From Gonapodya sp. JEL0774 (Eukaryota; Monoblepharomycota; Monoblepharidomycetes; Monoblepharidales; Gonapodyaceae): a stretch of 64,000 nt of DNA. Where the stretch lies: contig JADIIX010000002.1 in the NCBI GenBank assembly GCA_027604505.1, forward strand, positions 62,001-126,000, given 5' to 3'. The translations under genes and the position numbers were made by a program. Below the pieces are notes generated by a model that saw nothing but the letters and a program-made list of their open reading frames with translations, was not told the origin of the DNA and searched no databases. Below are positions 37,442 through 52,066 of this stretch, one piece after another (the stretch's first letter is position 1; every line of letters starts with the position of its first letter).

Positions 37442-40400
37442 CTACGGTTTGTCAGAATTGAGATGGCGAAACAGGTGTTCCAAGCTCGTCATAGCGCTGT
37501 TATTCGACTCTTCACCCAAAGTTCTCAAAACGCTTTCCACCTCTCGTTTGACGTCTTGAAGTTGGACGTGACTGGCACTTGACTGCCTGTCGCGGGCTGC
37601 CCTCGTAATGTCAGTGTTGAAGTGCAATGCAATGTCCCTATCCAACAACGATCCCAGTGGCTTCTCATCCGCCGTAAGGTATTGCCGAGCGCTGACGAAG
37701 TCAGTGGATGCTTCGGCGAACGGTCGAATCAGATCGAGCACAGACGAGAGTCCTACATCGTACAAAACACCGACGACACGAGCACTATGCACAGCCAAAG
37801 ACTCCATGCCTGTATACTTCACTCCCGAGCCCACGGTTCTGAGTATCTTTCTCTGATCGAGATATAGTCTGAGATAAGTTCCTATGAGGTCCGGCTCGTC
37901 CTTCGTAAGTGACTTCAGCAGTGATTCCCTCGAGAACATTTCAAGATCCACTTCAGAGTCACTGCGGAACTTGGAGCCGTGTTCACTTCCATCGCAAAAA
38001 TGTTGTGAAAAAGCTAACACCTCAGGATCGGCGGAAAAATACTTCTCCCAGTTATCGGGTGATATCACACCCGCGTCCACGATGCTCGAGCCACTCCCGG
38101 CGGTTGTCGAGTAGGAGCTAGGTAGTGTCTATTTGCCCGCAATGGGATTCGGGGTTGGACATTTCGATAGGTCACCTTAAATATTTCACATACCTCGAGA
38201 ATCTCAGGTCTTCCTACACGCCGCTCAACAAACAGAGGAGCTCCACTCTTCAAATCATTTACTGCTGCGGTACTCTCTTTGAAATCAATGTGAATCGGCT
38301 TATATGTCGGATCGCTCACAGAAATGCTTTGAATACAGTCCCACTGGGGCAGTAGAATCGGTGTCGTCAATTTTCGGCTCAGTGGCACAAAAGATTGTAC
38401 TTCCTTGGGATTCACTGCCACCCCGTTTGTGTCAGCGGAGATGGTCAACGTCACCGGAACTTGGACTCCAACTCCGGAATCAACATCTCTGGTAACCAGA
38501 ATTCTTTGCTCCACCGCAAGGGCCCACAGATGCCTGAATACCTGGGGATGTCCTCGATTGTCCATCGTGTTCAGGGGATATCTCGGAAAGAGAGCACACA
38601 GCAGAAAGGCTACTGCTTCGTTAGATGTACCGAAGGTGGCTGTACCTCCACCCAAAAAGAGGAAGCCCATTGCCATATGCGTGGCCATATGGTTCCCGTA
38701 CGTCAATTCAACCCGACCGTGTCGCTGCCGCAAGCACCGGAGGGTGTCGAGATCGCCGGTTCCGGCGAGCACGACACCCAACGATACGGCACAGACATCG
38801 ATTTGAGATCGAAGGAGAACTCGATTCAACTTGTCTGAGAAGGATACCGCTATTTTGCAATTCAGATCAGAATGTTCATGATCGACCGAGAGAAAATTTC
38901 CGAGCATACCTTTCTTGCGTTCCAATCGTCTGAATATGTCAAAACAATGAAGCAACACTCCCTTCGCAAGCGCATCTGCTGAGCCAGCGTACTTCAGACC
39001 TATTGCGAGGCATGCTCCGGCCACACAACTCCAAAACGCCTGCTGCATAGCTTGGGAATGCTGTTCCCCAATCTCAACATCCTCGTTCCCATCATCCGTC
39101 ATCCTCTTCACGTGAGCATAACCATCTCGAATAAACTGGGGTATCGTCGAAACAATCCACTGCCAAGAAGGTTGGATCGAACTCCAAAGAATGAGACTTC
39201 TACACAGAACGCGAAGCAACAGAATATCGGGGCGCGTGTAACTTAACAGTCGAACAGTGGTAGGAATATCAATTTTTGACGCAGCCTCGATGGAATCGGT
39301 TCTCAGATACAGCAATGCCAACGCTACCAATGCGCCGGGAGCACTGATATCTACACTGACCCCTTCCTCTTCGATAACTTTTGAGACGTATGATCCAGTC
39401 ATTGTAGATTCACGAGGTACAAAGAAAGGAGATTTGGGCTTCCCGTCTGGACCTCCATTATCCTGGCATCGTCCCGTGTATCGACGGAGAGCATGGAGCA
39501 TCTCAGAATCCTCTAAGCTGCGAAGATTCAAGCCTTGACCAAGTCCCATGAAGCCAAGAGCAAAGCCAGCTGCTAATGAGTATGTTTCGTGATAGTAATT
39601 TGCTGCCAGTGTCTCGGATGTGACAGTCCGCAGCTCTCGCCGCCCAATCTCGATGAGCATCCGTTTCATCATTGGCTTGTGCAGGGAGTTCAGATACAAA
39701 AGCCCCATGCCAAGTATACTGACGCTCTGCACCACTGGTGAGATGTTGATGTCTTTAAAATGTGAAGGATGTGACACTGGAATGTGCACCGACAACAGGC
39801 GTACGACATCTGTGTTCTTAGTGCCCCGGTATGCGGCTGACAGTCCCAGCAGAAGACCTATCGTAGTGAGTTCGTGATTGTTACCTAAATACGTAATCGA
39901 ATGCCAAGAGACCATTTTGCGTAAGTGACCATTGAGTCCAAGTGCCAAAAGCAATCCTGCATGCTTTTCATCGCAATCTCCTGGGCGATTGAATATTATC
40001 CACGATGCGTCAACTCCAGAACATTCCGGATGGATGCGAAGTCCTGCCGCCACACCATTGTGAAACTCGGGCCACTGCAGCATATCCACAGGCAGTGGAG
40101 TCAGGTCCAATTTCTCCACGGTATTCAGTGGAGCTACTTTGACCGAAAACACGAGTTTTGGGAAGGAGAATGGCCCGCTCAACAGGTTGTGAGTTGTGGT
40201 AGCATATGTCAGAGAAGCACGCCCGAGAGAAAGTGCACACGTCCGATGAGCTAACTGCACCAGATAATTCTGCAATTCGACCTGTTGTTCCGACCTACCA
40301 CCAAAGTAAACAGAGAGAAAGTGTTCAGATGGCACCTACAAAATCAATTTGGATAGCAATCTAAACAAATTACTACTTACTCCGCAACAACAGGCAGATC

Positions 40401-43400
40401 GACCCGCTGGTGAAGACTCTTGCCACTCTGCAACATATTTTGAACTTCGCTGATTCGTACGTCTGCACCAAACCGTAGATTTGGAATCTCCTCGTCTGTG
40501 ATTTCGATTCCGATCTCTTCGACTCTATCTCTTGACGGATCGAGAGCGAAGCGTTTGGATAATGCATTTGGAAGCATGCCGCGATGAGGAATCGTGTTTT
40601 CGCTCTCACTAGAGGCAGTCATCTGACAGAGGTCGTCGCGGCCTGGTGACAGATTTAATGTCTCAAAAGGCGAGTGTCGATAGCACTAGCTAAACTATGC
40701 TCACCGACGAGTGACAATTCTGCTGACCCCCAATTAGTTGGAGGATCCTTTCTGCATCGTGAAAGCGCTTCTCTGATGGGAACTGAAATACCTGGAGGCA
40801 TCCTGTCAAGCTCCGCCAGCGTCCATCCACTCATCGCCATTTGCACTACAACTTCGTGAAAATGTCTCTCGGAGAGACTTTCAAAGATAGGAATTAAGGT
40901 GCCGGCCTTATAAAAATTATTGGGGAGGTTCCACTTTGGTTGATTCTTCGTCGCTACGATTAGCGGGAACTGTGGTAGTGGCATGGTAGGCGTGTTGATG
41001 ACATTGGGTGTGCGTGACGTATCAGATGTTTTAAGAATGGTGTTGGATGCGAATTTAAGCCACGAACTAAGTGCATTATGACATGGTTGACTGGCGATGG
41101 GTGTTGATCGCTTCGTACGAAGTACGTTGCAGATCCAAGAGAAGATTGATGGTGGCGCGTGCTGGAATTGAGAGCGAATTGCCACTCCAGACATATCTAT
41201 CACAGTAAGCGAAATCGTATGGGCATTGCCCCTCCGTCAACAACAATTGACATAGAGACTCACCCAAGTGAATCCAACTCTTCTCGCCCTGACCGCCCGG
41301 AACTCCATCCAGCGTATAGTAATCCACCCATTCTCTACAACCCAATCCCTTGGAGAGCCGCACAAGCAAAATACCAAGCTCACACCTTGACTCTTCTGCT
41401 TCTTCAGTAATTTTCAGATCCTCGTAAACAAGGTGGAGCGCCCATAGGATGTCTTGCAGAATATCCACGGAATCACTTACGTGTCCAGCGAGCTCAGCTT
41501 TCAAACCCTCGCCGGAACAGAAGGTTTTCGCCCACTCTACGCGCTCCATCCAGTCATCCTGCTCCGATATCTCCACTGGTCCACTTGTATTACTCATTCT
41601 CTCATTCAGGAGCTCCCAGTCCCTGAAACCTGCGAGTTGCGCATGCATGGCTTGCGGCGACCGAATTCCTTCTACTGCAGGTGCCCACCCTGTTCCTCTC
41701 CCTGCTGCCGCTTTTGCACTTGAGGCAGCTAGGACCGCGGCTGCCAGACAATTCATTTCACCGTACAACCCCGCCGACCTCCATGGTCTCGACGAGTTGG
41801 CGAGCAGAAGAAATTGCGCACGGAGGAGAAAAAATGAAGAGGAAGGGAGAGCGCAAGAAAGCGACCAAAGTGCGAGACCCACGGTGGGGTTGCGTGGTGC
41901 AAAGGTCGCTCGGACACGGATCAGAACGCCAGTCGAAAGGACCACGGTAAAGCGGTTCCCACATGGATCAAGTAATCCCACCATAGACGACATCATCGAT
42001 TCACCTGTGGACGGAGGTGCGGCGAGGACTCCCTCAGCTGTATGGGCGGTGTAGTCGGCTCGACCTTTCCCAGTCCTTGCGACTTTGCTACCCCTCTCCG
42101 ACTCTGAGACCTCATCTTCAGTTTCGAACCGTCTCCGTTTTGAGATTGCTCCAGTGGCCACGTTGCGAACGGGAATGAGGTCCATGAATTTGTCCGGCAT
42201 GGTACATCTCAGAGTAAAGTTTCCACCACCGGTCCAAAGCCCAATTGAGCCGTCAGGTGCGAGAATTGCGATGTCATAAATATGACATCCGCGAGTAGCT
42301 GAAACTGGAACAGCAGAAGTTGCAGGGAAGGTGGATAGGGGATTGAGGAGCAGGCCATGAGCTCCGTTGTCTGAGAGTTCATACATGGAAAGTGTTTGAC
42401 TTGATGAGTGGAGGATACAGACAATCTCCGTTCCAGAAGCTGCATGGGCGAGGAACACTGAGGTTGCAGCGGAGCTATCGGCAACGAACAGATTTTTCGA
42501 CCTTGTCAATGGATGTGGGGTATGAGCAGGTTCGACAACTCTCACCCTTCTTGAAAAGGTTCCACCCAACATTTTTCCCAGAACACAGTACACTTCAGAT
42601 ATTCGTCCCATGGGTCCCATATGTCACCACCGCCTCCCAGCGATGCAGCGGGGGACAGCGTGCCCAAGCCCCACGGAGGATTCAAACCACCCGGCTGGCT
42701 TACCGTGGCTCCCACTCCACCGAGGCCGAGTCCAGGAATATCCGATAGTCTGCCATGACTACGACGGCTGGAACGTCGCCGGTGAGCACCGTCGATGGAA
42801 GTCCGGGTCTCTCCCCGAGGGAGTTTCAGGTCGTTCCCATCCTCACCGTTCGCTTCTCTTGACAATCCCAAGTCTCTTCTTCCCTCTTGATTAAATGGGG
42901 TAAGGTTGTCCCTGGTACTTCGATGGTGGTCATCTCGATCATAGCGGCAGTACCTCCACACAACATGTCGCCGCATCCGTGCCTCGTAGGTAACAACGAT
43001 TGGCTGGGCAACACGTTCAAGAGATGACTGTGGGGAGTCTATCTGATGAAAGGATCGGACATACAGGATTTGCTGGTGTTGGGTTGACAGGGAATAAGTC
43101 GGAGATAGTGGTCGGAGCATTGTGGGAAGGAATGACCGCACGGAATTCTTCGAGATTGCGGGATGCAGATCCTCAATGGAGACAAGCTGCTGAGCAATGG
43201 AAACTGTTTGCAAATCCTCTAGCGGATGAGGAAGGTAGAAATGAAGTGGGCGTGCAGGAGGTGGTGACCGTGCGGCATCAGACCAGGAGAAACCGACAGA
43301 CGGTGTCGTAGGAATACCAAGCGCTGGCGCACGAGAGGAGGTGGTACCGTCGGGACTTTGAAACAAAAGATAAACCAGCAACACATAAGTGAATTCATTC

Positions 43401-44257
43401 AACAGTTGCACGGTTTCAACGGGGGAAAGGGTAGGATCCTAGTTGGCCCCATCATATTACACCTATTTCCTTAGTTAGACGCGAGGGAACTGACCCTTCG
43501 TCCCGAGTACAATCTGCCACACTTGCCACTCACTTTCCATCTCTCTCATCGTCGAGCGGTGACCTCTCCAGTAATATCCCCACATCAATCGTCCAAGCTT
43601 GCTTCACGACAAAGGGGAGCGACTTAACGTAGTACGCACCACCCGAGAAGTAAAAATGGGCGGAATCTGGGAGAAACACACAAAGCGCTCGCTTCAGATG
43701 ATGTGAGGCGGCTTTGGAACGAGTAGCATGGCCCTCGACTCTATTGCGGGCGAAGCTGAAGGAATCGTGTTTGGAAGATTCCCCGCCACTGAACGATTGA
43801 TTGGCGGTGGTGCCTTCTCCTGTGATTGATGGGAGTGTCATGTCCATACGAAACCAGCCCCACAAGGCTTGCTGGACGGGTTGCCGGAGGTGTGCATATG
43901 AAAATACCCTTCGGGGTGAGCCTCCTTGAGACCAGACGACAGTGGATCCGTCAATGTATAGTTCCTCATCGACATTGACAGACGAGTCACCACCGGATCC
44001 CTGTGATTCAGTTGGAAACAGTCGAAAAGAGGGCGGATTATGAGTCTTTCCCGAAGAAATTGGGAAATTTTAATGCAAGTATTGCGGATCGTTGGTCAGA
44101 TGGTGATCTGCAGACGCAAGTGAGGGAATCCAGAATGGCGGTATTACAAACAACCTACTTGCTCGTCACCGGTTTGAATTGTGCCAGCGATCTCAAAACG
44201 AGATTCCACGAATGACTTTCCTATGGGCTCAAACGCCCTGCAATCACTGAACTCCAT
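37442..44257 (-). CDS. APC1: Anaphase-promoting complex subunit 1 (APC1)
   Basis: Largest scaffold of the APC/C ubiquitin ligase. The start at 44257 gives MEFSDCRAFEPIGKSF, followed by a GTAGGT donor after GDEQ. The N-terminal WD-like region includes DEELYIDGSTVVWSQGG, VKSLPFVVKQAWTIDVGILL (about 43540-43620) and a phosphorylatable Ser/Pro/Arg-rich loop. The middle and C-terminal parts contain PC (proteasome-cyclosome) repeats. Examples are GLLLALGLNGHL, ELTTIGLLLGLSAAYRGT, SILGMGLLYLNSL, YSLAAGFALGFMGLGQGLNL and MATHMAMGFLFLGGGTATFG. Three long exons (41076-42620, 38065-40335, 37442-38080) dominate. Total length is roughly 1900-2000 aa, normal for APC1. The final exon ends HLFRHLNSDKP. The gene appears intact. 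Smaller introns between 40340 and 41100 and between 42540 and 43870 were not all resolved. Confidence 0.9.
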
Positions 44258-44588
44258 TAATGGGAACTACGACCTCATGCGAAACCGGCCACCACGACGA
44301 ATTGTGTGAAGGGAGAAGAGCGGCAGGGAAAGAGCGGGGGTGAAAAGAGAGGGAAAGGCGTAAATTTACCGAGCTGATGATGTTGAATTTATCGTGGGTT
44401 TCGCATGGCATCAACCATGCCCGCGTTCCCTCTAAACCTCTCACTTGGTGCGAGCACACTTCGCTTATGACTGAGATGAGCTTGGACTTCACGGCGTTGA
44501 TCCATTCAGACCATCATCATAAATTGAAACGGTTGGCAGAGCAACGCGCCAGACAAATTATGTGATTATTTACATCATGAAATGCCCA
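44258..44588. other. Intergenic between tandem minus-strand genes
   Basis: 331 nt between the MYST gene stop and the APC1 start. It contains the APC1 promoter and the 3' UTR of the acetyltransferase. Small frames here have no resemblance to known families. Confidence 0.4.
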
Positions 44589-48514
<3,926 letters not shown>

Positions 48515-48662
48515 GGGATGGCTCCCTCGGATTTTAACGCACACGAAATAGTCAATCGATTCTCAGCATCTCAGTCTAATAATACTAGTGAAACTCCGAC
48601 TCCACACTAAAATTCCTTTAGAAGAGGTTTGCCCACCCTCGGTCCAATCCGCGATAGTTCCT

Positions 48663-49110
48663 CTAATTTTTGGAGGAGCCTGGAGCGTAACCACCTTGCC
48701 CGGTCCCGACACCTCCTCCGATCGTTTGACCAGCTGCTCCGGTTGCCTGCATGAGATTCGCGATGTATTTGACCAGGAGCTGATTCTGAAGGGTTTGCGA
48801 GTCGTGATCGGCGCGGGTCCGGTCTGCACGGATGATGAGGTCTGGAAGCACGTTTGAATATTTAGACGCCGTACGGTATTGCACACCATCGATGAAGAGA
48901 CGGAACTGAGACGTAGCAAAACACGTAGGTACCTCGATAGGCATCCTGCGCCGAGAGAACGCTGCTGTATAATGGGAAGATGGGGGTCAACTTGATACGA
49001 AATTTGCAGTCCCATTCGGGGTTACTGAAACGCCGGGCAACCAGATGGAACTCGACAGGCCTACAGTAAGAGACAAAGACTTACGCTATTAAAGTCTCCT
49101 TGTCGCCCAT
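48663..49110 (-). CDS. Small unknown protein (about 107 aa)
   Basis: Not recognised. Best splice reading starts at ATG 49108-49110 (MGDKETLI) before a GTAAGT donor. The second exon reads APVEFHLVARRFSNPEWDCK, then FRIKLTPIFPLYSSV. A GTACCT donor after AQDAYR joins the exon DLIIRADRTRADHDSQTLQN, ending in a Gly-rich tail (GGGVGTGQGGYAPGSSKN) at 48663. The phases close. An alternative reading retains the second intron sequence and gives QFRLFIDGVQYRTA in another frame. The product lacks a signal peptide or membrane segment. It sits between the MYST gene and the secreted pair on the same strand. Confidence 0.45.
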
Positions 49111-49340
49111 CGCATTCTCTGAAGAATCGGATGTAAAGTGCGCCTCAGGTACTGCCGGACTCAACCGGCATAAAATTATTGAAAACTTGTATTCTTATAG
49201 CATGCTCTCAGAGTATGTTTACATTCATTATGTTCTTAAGCAACAATATGTGAACTTTTGAAATGCGATATGCAACGTGACGGAGCTTTAGGGTCATTAC
49301 TTCACTCGATCTTCTATATCTTTCATCCAAATTAAGAATT

Positions 49341-50373
49341 TCATGCCAGAATTGCCATGAGAGCAGCCGCACCGGCAGCGAGAACATTCATCGATCGACA
49401 CCGCACTGCGAGACAAATTTGCAGTTGAACGAGGCGAAGGAGGTGCTCGCAAACACGTCGCCTGACTCACCCAATGCAATTGCATTGTTTCCTTTTGCCT
49501 GTTCAGGATTGGCCGACGGCATGGCGGCGTTTACAGAAGTTGAGGTTGTTGTGGTTGGGATGACAGATAGCAAAGTAGCTGCAGCTCCAGACCCCGGCAA
49601 TGAGGTAGTGACAAGTGCTGTAGCATTCGGAGCCTCGACAGTTGGTATTATCACAGCCGATGGGGCGGGGCCAGGTGGTACAGAAGCTGTCGCCGGTGAT
49701 ACGATTGGAACCGTGTTGCTCTATGGCGTATTATAGAAAAATGAGAACACTTCCATGATACGCTTTCAATACAACTCACTTGGACAGCTCCACTGGATTT
49801 TCGATTTAGTATAGGGTAATAAGCTGACAAGCAAGAAGTAAAACTAAGAAATTATTGTTCCTCACCACGCCTCCAAGTCAGAGCTCCCGTTCGCACACAC
49901 AGGCGCACAAATATGATTGGCGCCACAGAGCCATGTAACGCTGAGCTTGGCATCTGGCGGAGGACAATCTGCGGTCGTCTGGCAGGGGAGGATTGTGTCG
50001 CGCAAACGAACTTTCCGAGAAACGAGACAATGAGCTCATATTATATGATGCCGCACAGAAAAAATGGAGTCTCACGTGCCGAGGTGAGGCCCTCTGGGGC
50101 TGCCAAGAAAGTGACGACGGCTACGGGGACAATATCACAACGGGCGTTGAAGTAGAAACAAGTTGAGAAGAGATAAACTTTGTTTCGTTTCACTGCACCC
50201 CGAATTCGGAGAGACTTCGAGGTTTGCACTAACCAAGCACGAGAACAGAGGGGAATCGCATTGGTGAAGTGATTTGGGATGAAAGGCTTTTGCAATGGGC
50301 GAGATTGAGAGAGCGGGGTCCACCAATTTCTCCGTGATCGACCCCTCACAAATAATATGTTGACACAAACCAT
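49341..50373 (-). CDS. Secreted Cys-rich, Ser/Thr/Ala-rich GPI-type surface protein (copy A)
   Basis: Extracellular by composition. A Cys module reads ILPCQTTADCPPPDAK, then WLCGANHICAPVCANG (about 49880-49990). A 13-nt microexon (WSCP) appears to follow. Next comes a long Thr/Ser/Pro/Ala stalk (IIPTVEAPNATALVTTSLPG and onward, 49480-49720). A GTGAGT...CTCGCAG intron then joins a last exon ending NVLAAGAAALMAILA at TGA 49341-49343. That end has the form of a GPI-anchor signal. The N-terminus is uncertain: a hydrophobic stretch VPVAVVTFLAAPEGLTSA (about 50065-50120) could be the signal peptide core, but the initiating ATG may be in another exon. The upstream limit given is the first in-frame ATG. 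Its Cys spacing resembles that of its neighbour at 50550-51784. Confidence 0.55.
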
Positions 50374-50549
50374 TCCAAAAATGGGAACTCGCGCGTGTCA
50401 AAGGGAATTGGATGCTGGCTTAAGATATTCACAGAACGAGTGCAGTTCAGAGGCTTTCTGGTTTTCCCACATGTTCTACATAGGTGACACGGAGACATAG
50501 TGCACTTCCTGCGGGCATGCTGCAACTCTCAATGATATAGCTTAGGAAC

Positions 50550-51784
50550 TTACTCAGCACTGGATCCTCGCAGATTGAGGATTTTGAGGTCGACTGGTGC
50601 TCCGCAGTCCACTGTACTTTTATCCACCTGCAGAGATTTGCAACACAAGAATCAAAATTGCTCTTCAAAGTAAAGATTACACAATTCCATTCGCAAACAT
50701 TAAGATGATTGTAATGAGCGTGTTGAATTGAACTAAAGAACCCAAGAGAGCGATGAAATTGTCGTTCACTCAGACAGACTGGTCTAAATTCAACAACTGG
50801 AGTTCTTAACTCACCATTTCGAGGAATTCCGCCAGACTTTTGTTTTAGTGGTGCACTGTCCCCAGATGATGTGGGTATCGAAGTCGTCTCTGTGAAAGTG
50901 GGACCAGCGGTCTGAGATTTAGCGGCAAATATTGGACCTTGTCCTCCATTTCGACTTGACAATGTGGGAATAGAGTCATTCAAAGAGGTGGTTGTGGAGG
51001 AAGCGCCGTTTTCACCCCCCGAGTCAACGACGCCATCTGTGGCTTGCTGAGGGGCAGACGTAGATGGCGATGTTTCTGGCGAGACGGTTGCTGACGGAGG
51101 CGGAATCGGGTTAGAAGAGGATGCGGGAGCTGGGATCGAAACTGGGGGGGGGGAGGGCGAGACGGTTGCTGGCGAAGGCGGCAACGAATTAGAAGATGAA
51201 GCGGGAGCTGGGGGGGGTGGTGGAGGTGGCGGCGGCGGGGGAGGAGGCGGAGGGGGAGGGGGAGGAGGAGGAGGAGGAGGGCTGGGGAACGGGAGCAAGG
51301 GGTTAGGTNNNNNNNNNGTCGCGGGTGAGTTAGCAGAGCGTATCGTGATCAATAAGTTATTGGGACAGGATCTTTCCCGGGCTTTCGGTGGTGTGAACAA
51401 AATAGTATATTACGTCCTCCCGTGACACTCACGGAGGTGGTGGCGGAGGTGGTGGAGGGGGTCGGGGAGCAGCATGGGGGGTGCAAATATAGAAGTCACA
51501 GGTGAACGTGTAACCCGAGAGAGTTGGGCAATCCCGCTCGGTGAAACACAAGTACACTGTGCAGCCACAAAATAGCAGCGGACTCAGAGGCAAAAAAAAC
51601 ACAGGTCTTTATAGACAAGAGCGAGTATGCACATACATTGGGCTTGCGCCTGAGCAACCAAGAACGACAGGAGGGTGATGGCCAGTCCTACGCGCAAGCA
51701 TACGTGATGCTCGTGGACTGGAACGACCGGTCAAATTGCCTGCACGGTACCTGTTGCAGCCTTCCATCTAGTCCGGATCCTCAT
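50550..51784 (-). CDS. Secreted Cys-rich, polyproline protein (copy B)
   Basis: Start ATG 51784 with a short first exon, then a signal-peptide core LRVGLAITLLSFLVAQAQ. A GTATGT donor (about 51637) joins the exon LYLCFTERDCPTLSGYTFTC, continuing DFYICTPHAAPRPPPP. A GTGAGT intron (51432 down to about 51384) then leads to RERSCPNNLLITIRSAN. Next is an uninterrupted run of more than 20 prolines (51215-51285) and a Ser/Pro/Ala/Thr region with two near-identical repeats (PAPASSSNSLPPSPATVSP and PAPASSSNPIPPPSATVSP). Phases then allow a final exon VDCGAPVDLKILNLRG ending at TAA 50550-50552. Nine Ns at 51309-51317 lie inside the coding region. The Pro run is not followed by an FH2 domain, so it is not a formin. 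Role unknown; cell-wall or surface location inferred. Confidence 0.55.
51207..51288 (+). repeat. GGN/GGA-rich low-complexity tract encoding polyproline on the minus strand
   Basis: The + strand holds almost only G with scattered A, T and C (GGTGGAGGTGGCGGCGGCGG followed by GGAGGAGG runs). It encodes the proline run of copy B. Multiple runs of three to five Gs could form G-quadruplexes. A further run of ten Gs lies near 51144. Length is likely to vary between strains and may be miscounted in the assembly. Confidence 0.8.
51309..51317. other. Assembly gap of 9 Ns
   Basis: Nine undetermined bases, next to the G-rich tract and inside the polyproline gene. The gap length keeps the frame, but the true length is unknown. 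Confidence 0.95.
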
Positions 51785-52066
51785 GGCAGCTTTCTTTTCA
51801 GTTCCGTGAATGGATTGATGTTGGCAATCTGGAAATGGCACGATCTTTGTCGGGAATGCCCGCTTTGGCTCACTAGATCATTTGATTTATTTGATTTCCA
51901 AAATAAACTTGCACAGCCGCAGCACACCACAACAACCCCAGACCAGTTTGGACAGATAGAAATGAAAGTTTGGTCCTTTTCAATTGGCTCTAGTAAAGTA
52001 TGAAATGGATTATCGTTACAGTAAGGAAAGAACCTCCGCACGCCTTCGGCACTCGGCACAACCAAC

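Noticed and set aside
38395-40254. Several 60-150 codon + strand frames opposite APC1
   Set aside because: They are antisense shadows of a long conserved exon with clear PC repeats.
51207-51288. G-rich tract as a telomeric or CRISPR-like repeat
   Set aside because: It has no fixed unit or spacers and is explained by coding for polyproline.
50980-51400. Polyproline run as the FH1 domain of a formin
   Set aside because: No FH2 domain follows; the surrounding sequence is a secreted Cys-rich, Ser/Pro-rich protein.
51638-52003. 121-codon + strand frame
   Set aside because: It is antisense to the first exons of copy B, has no family resemblance, and the minus-strand reading has a signal peptide.
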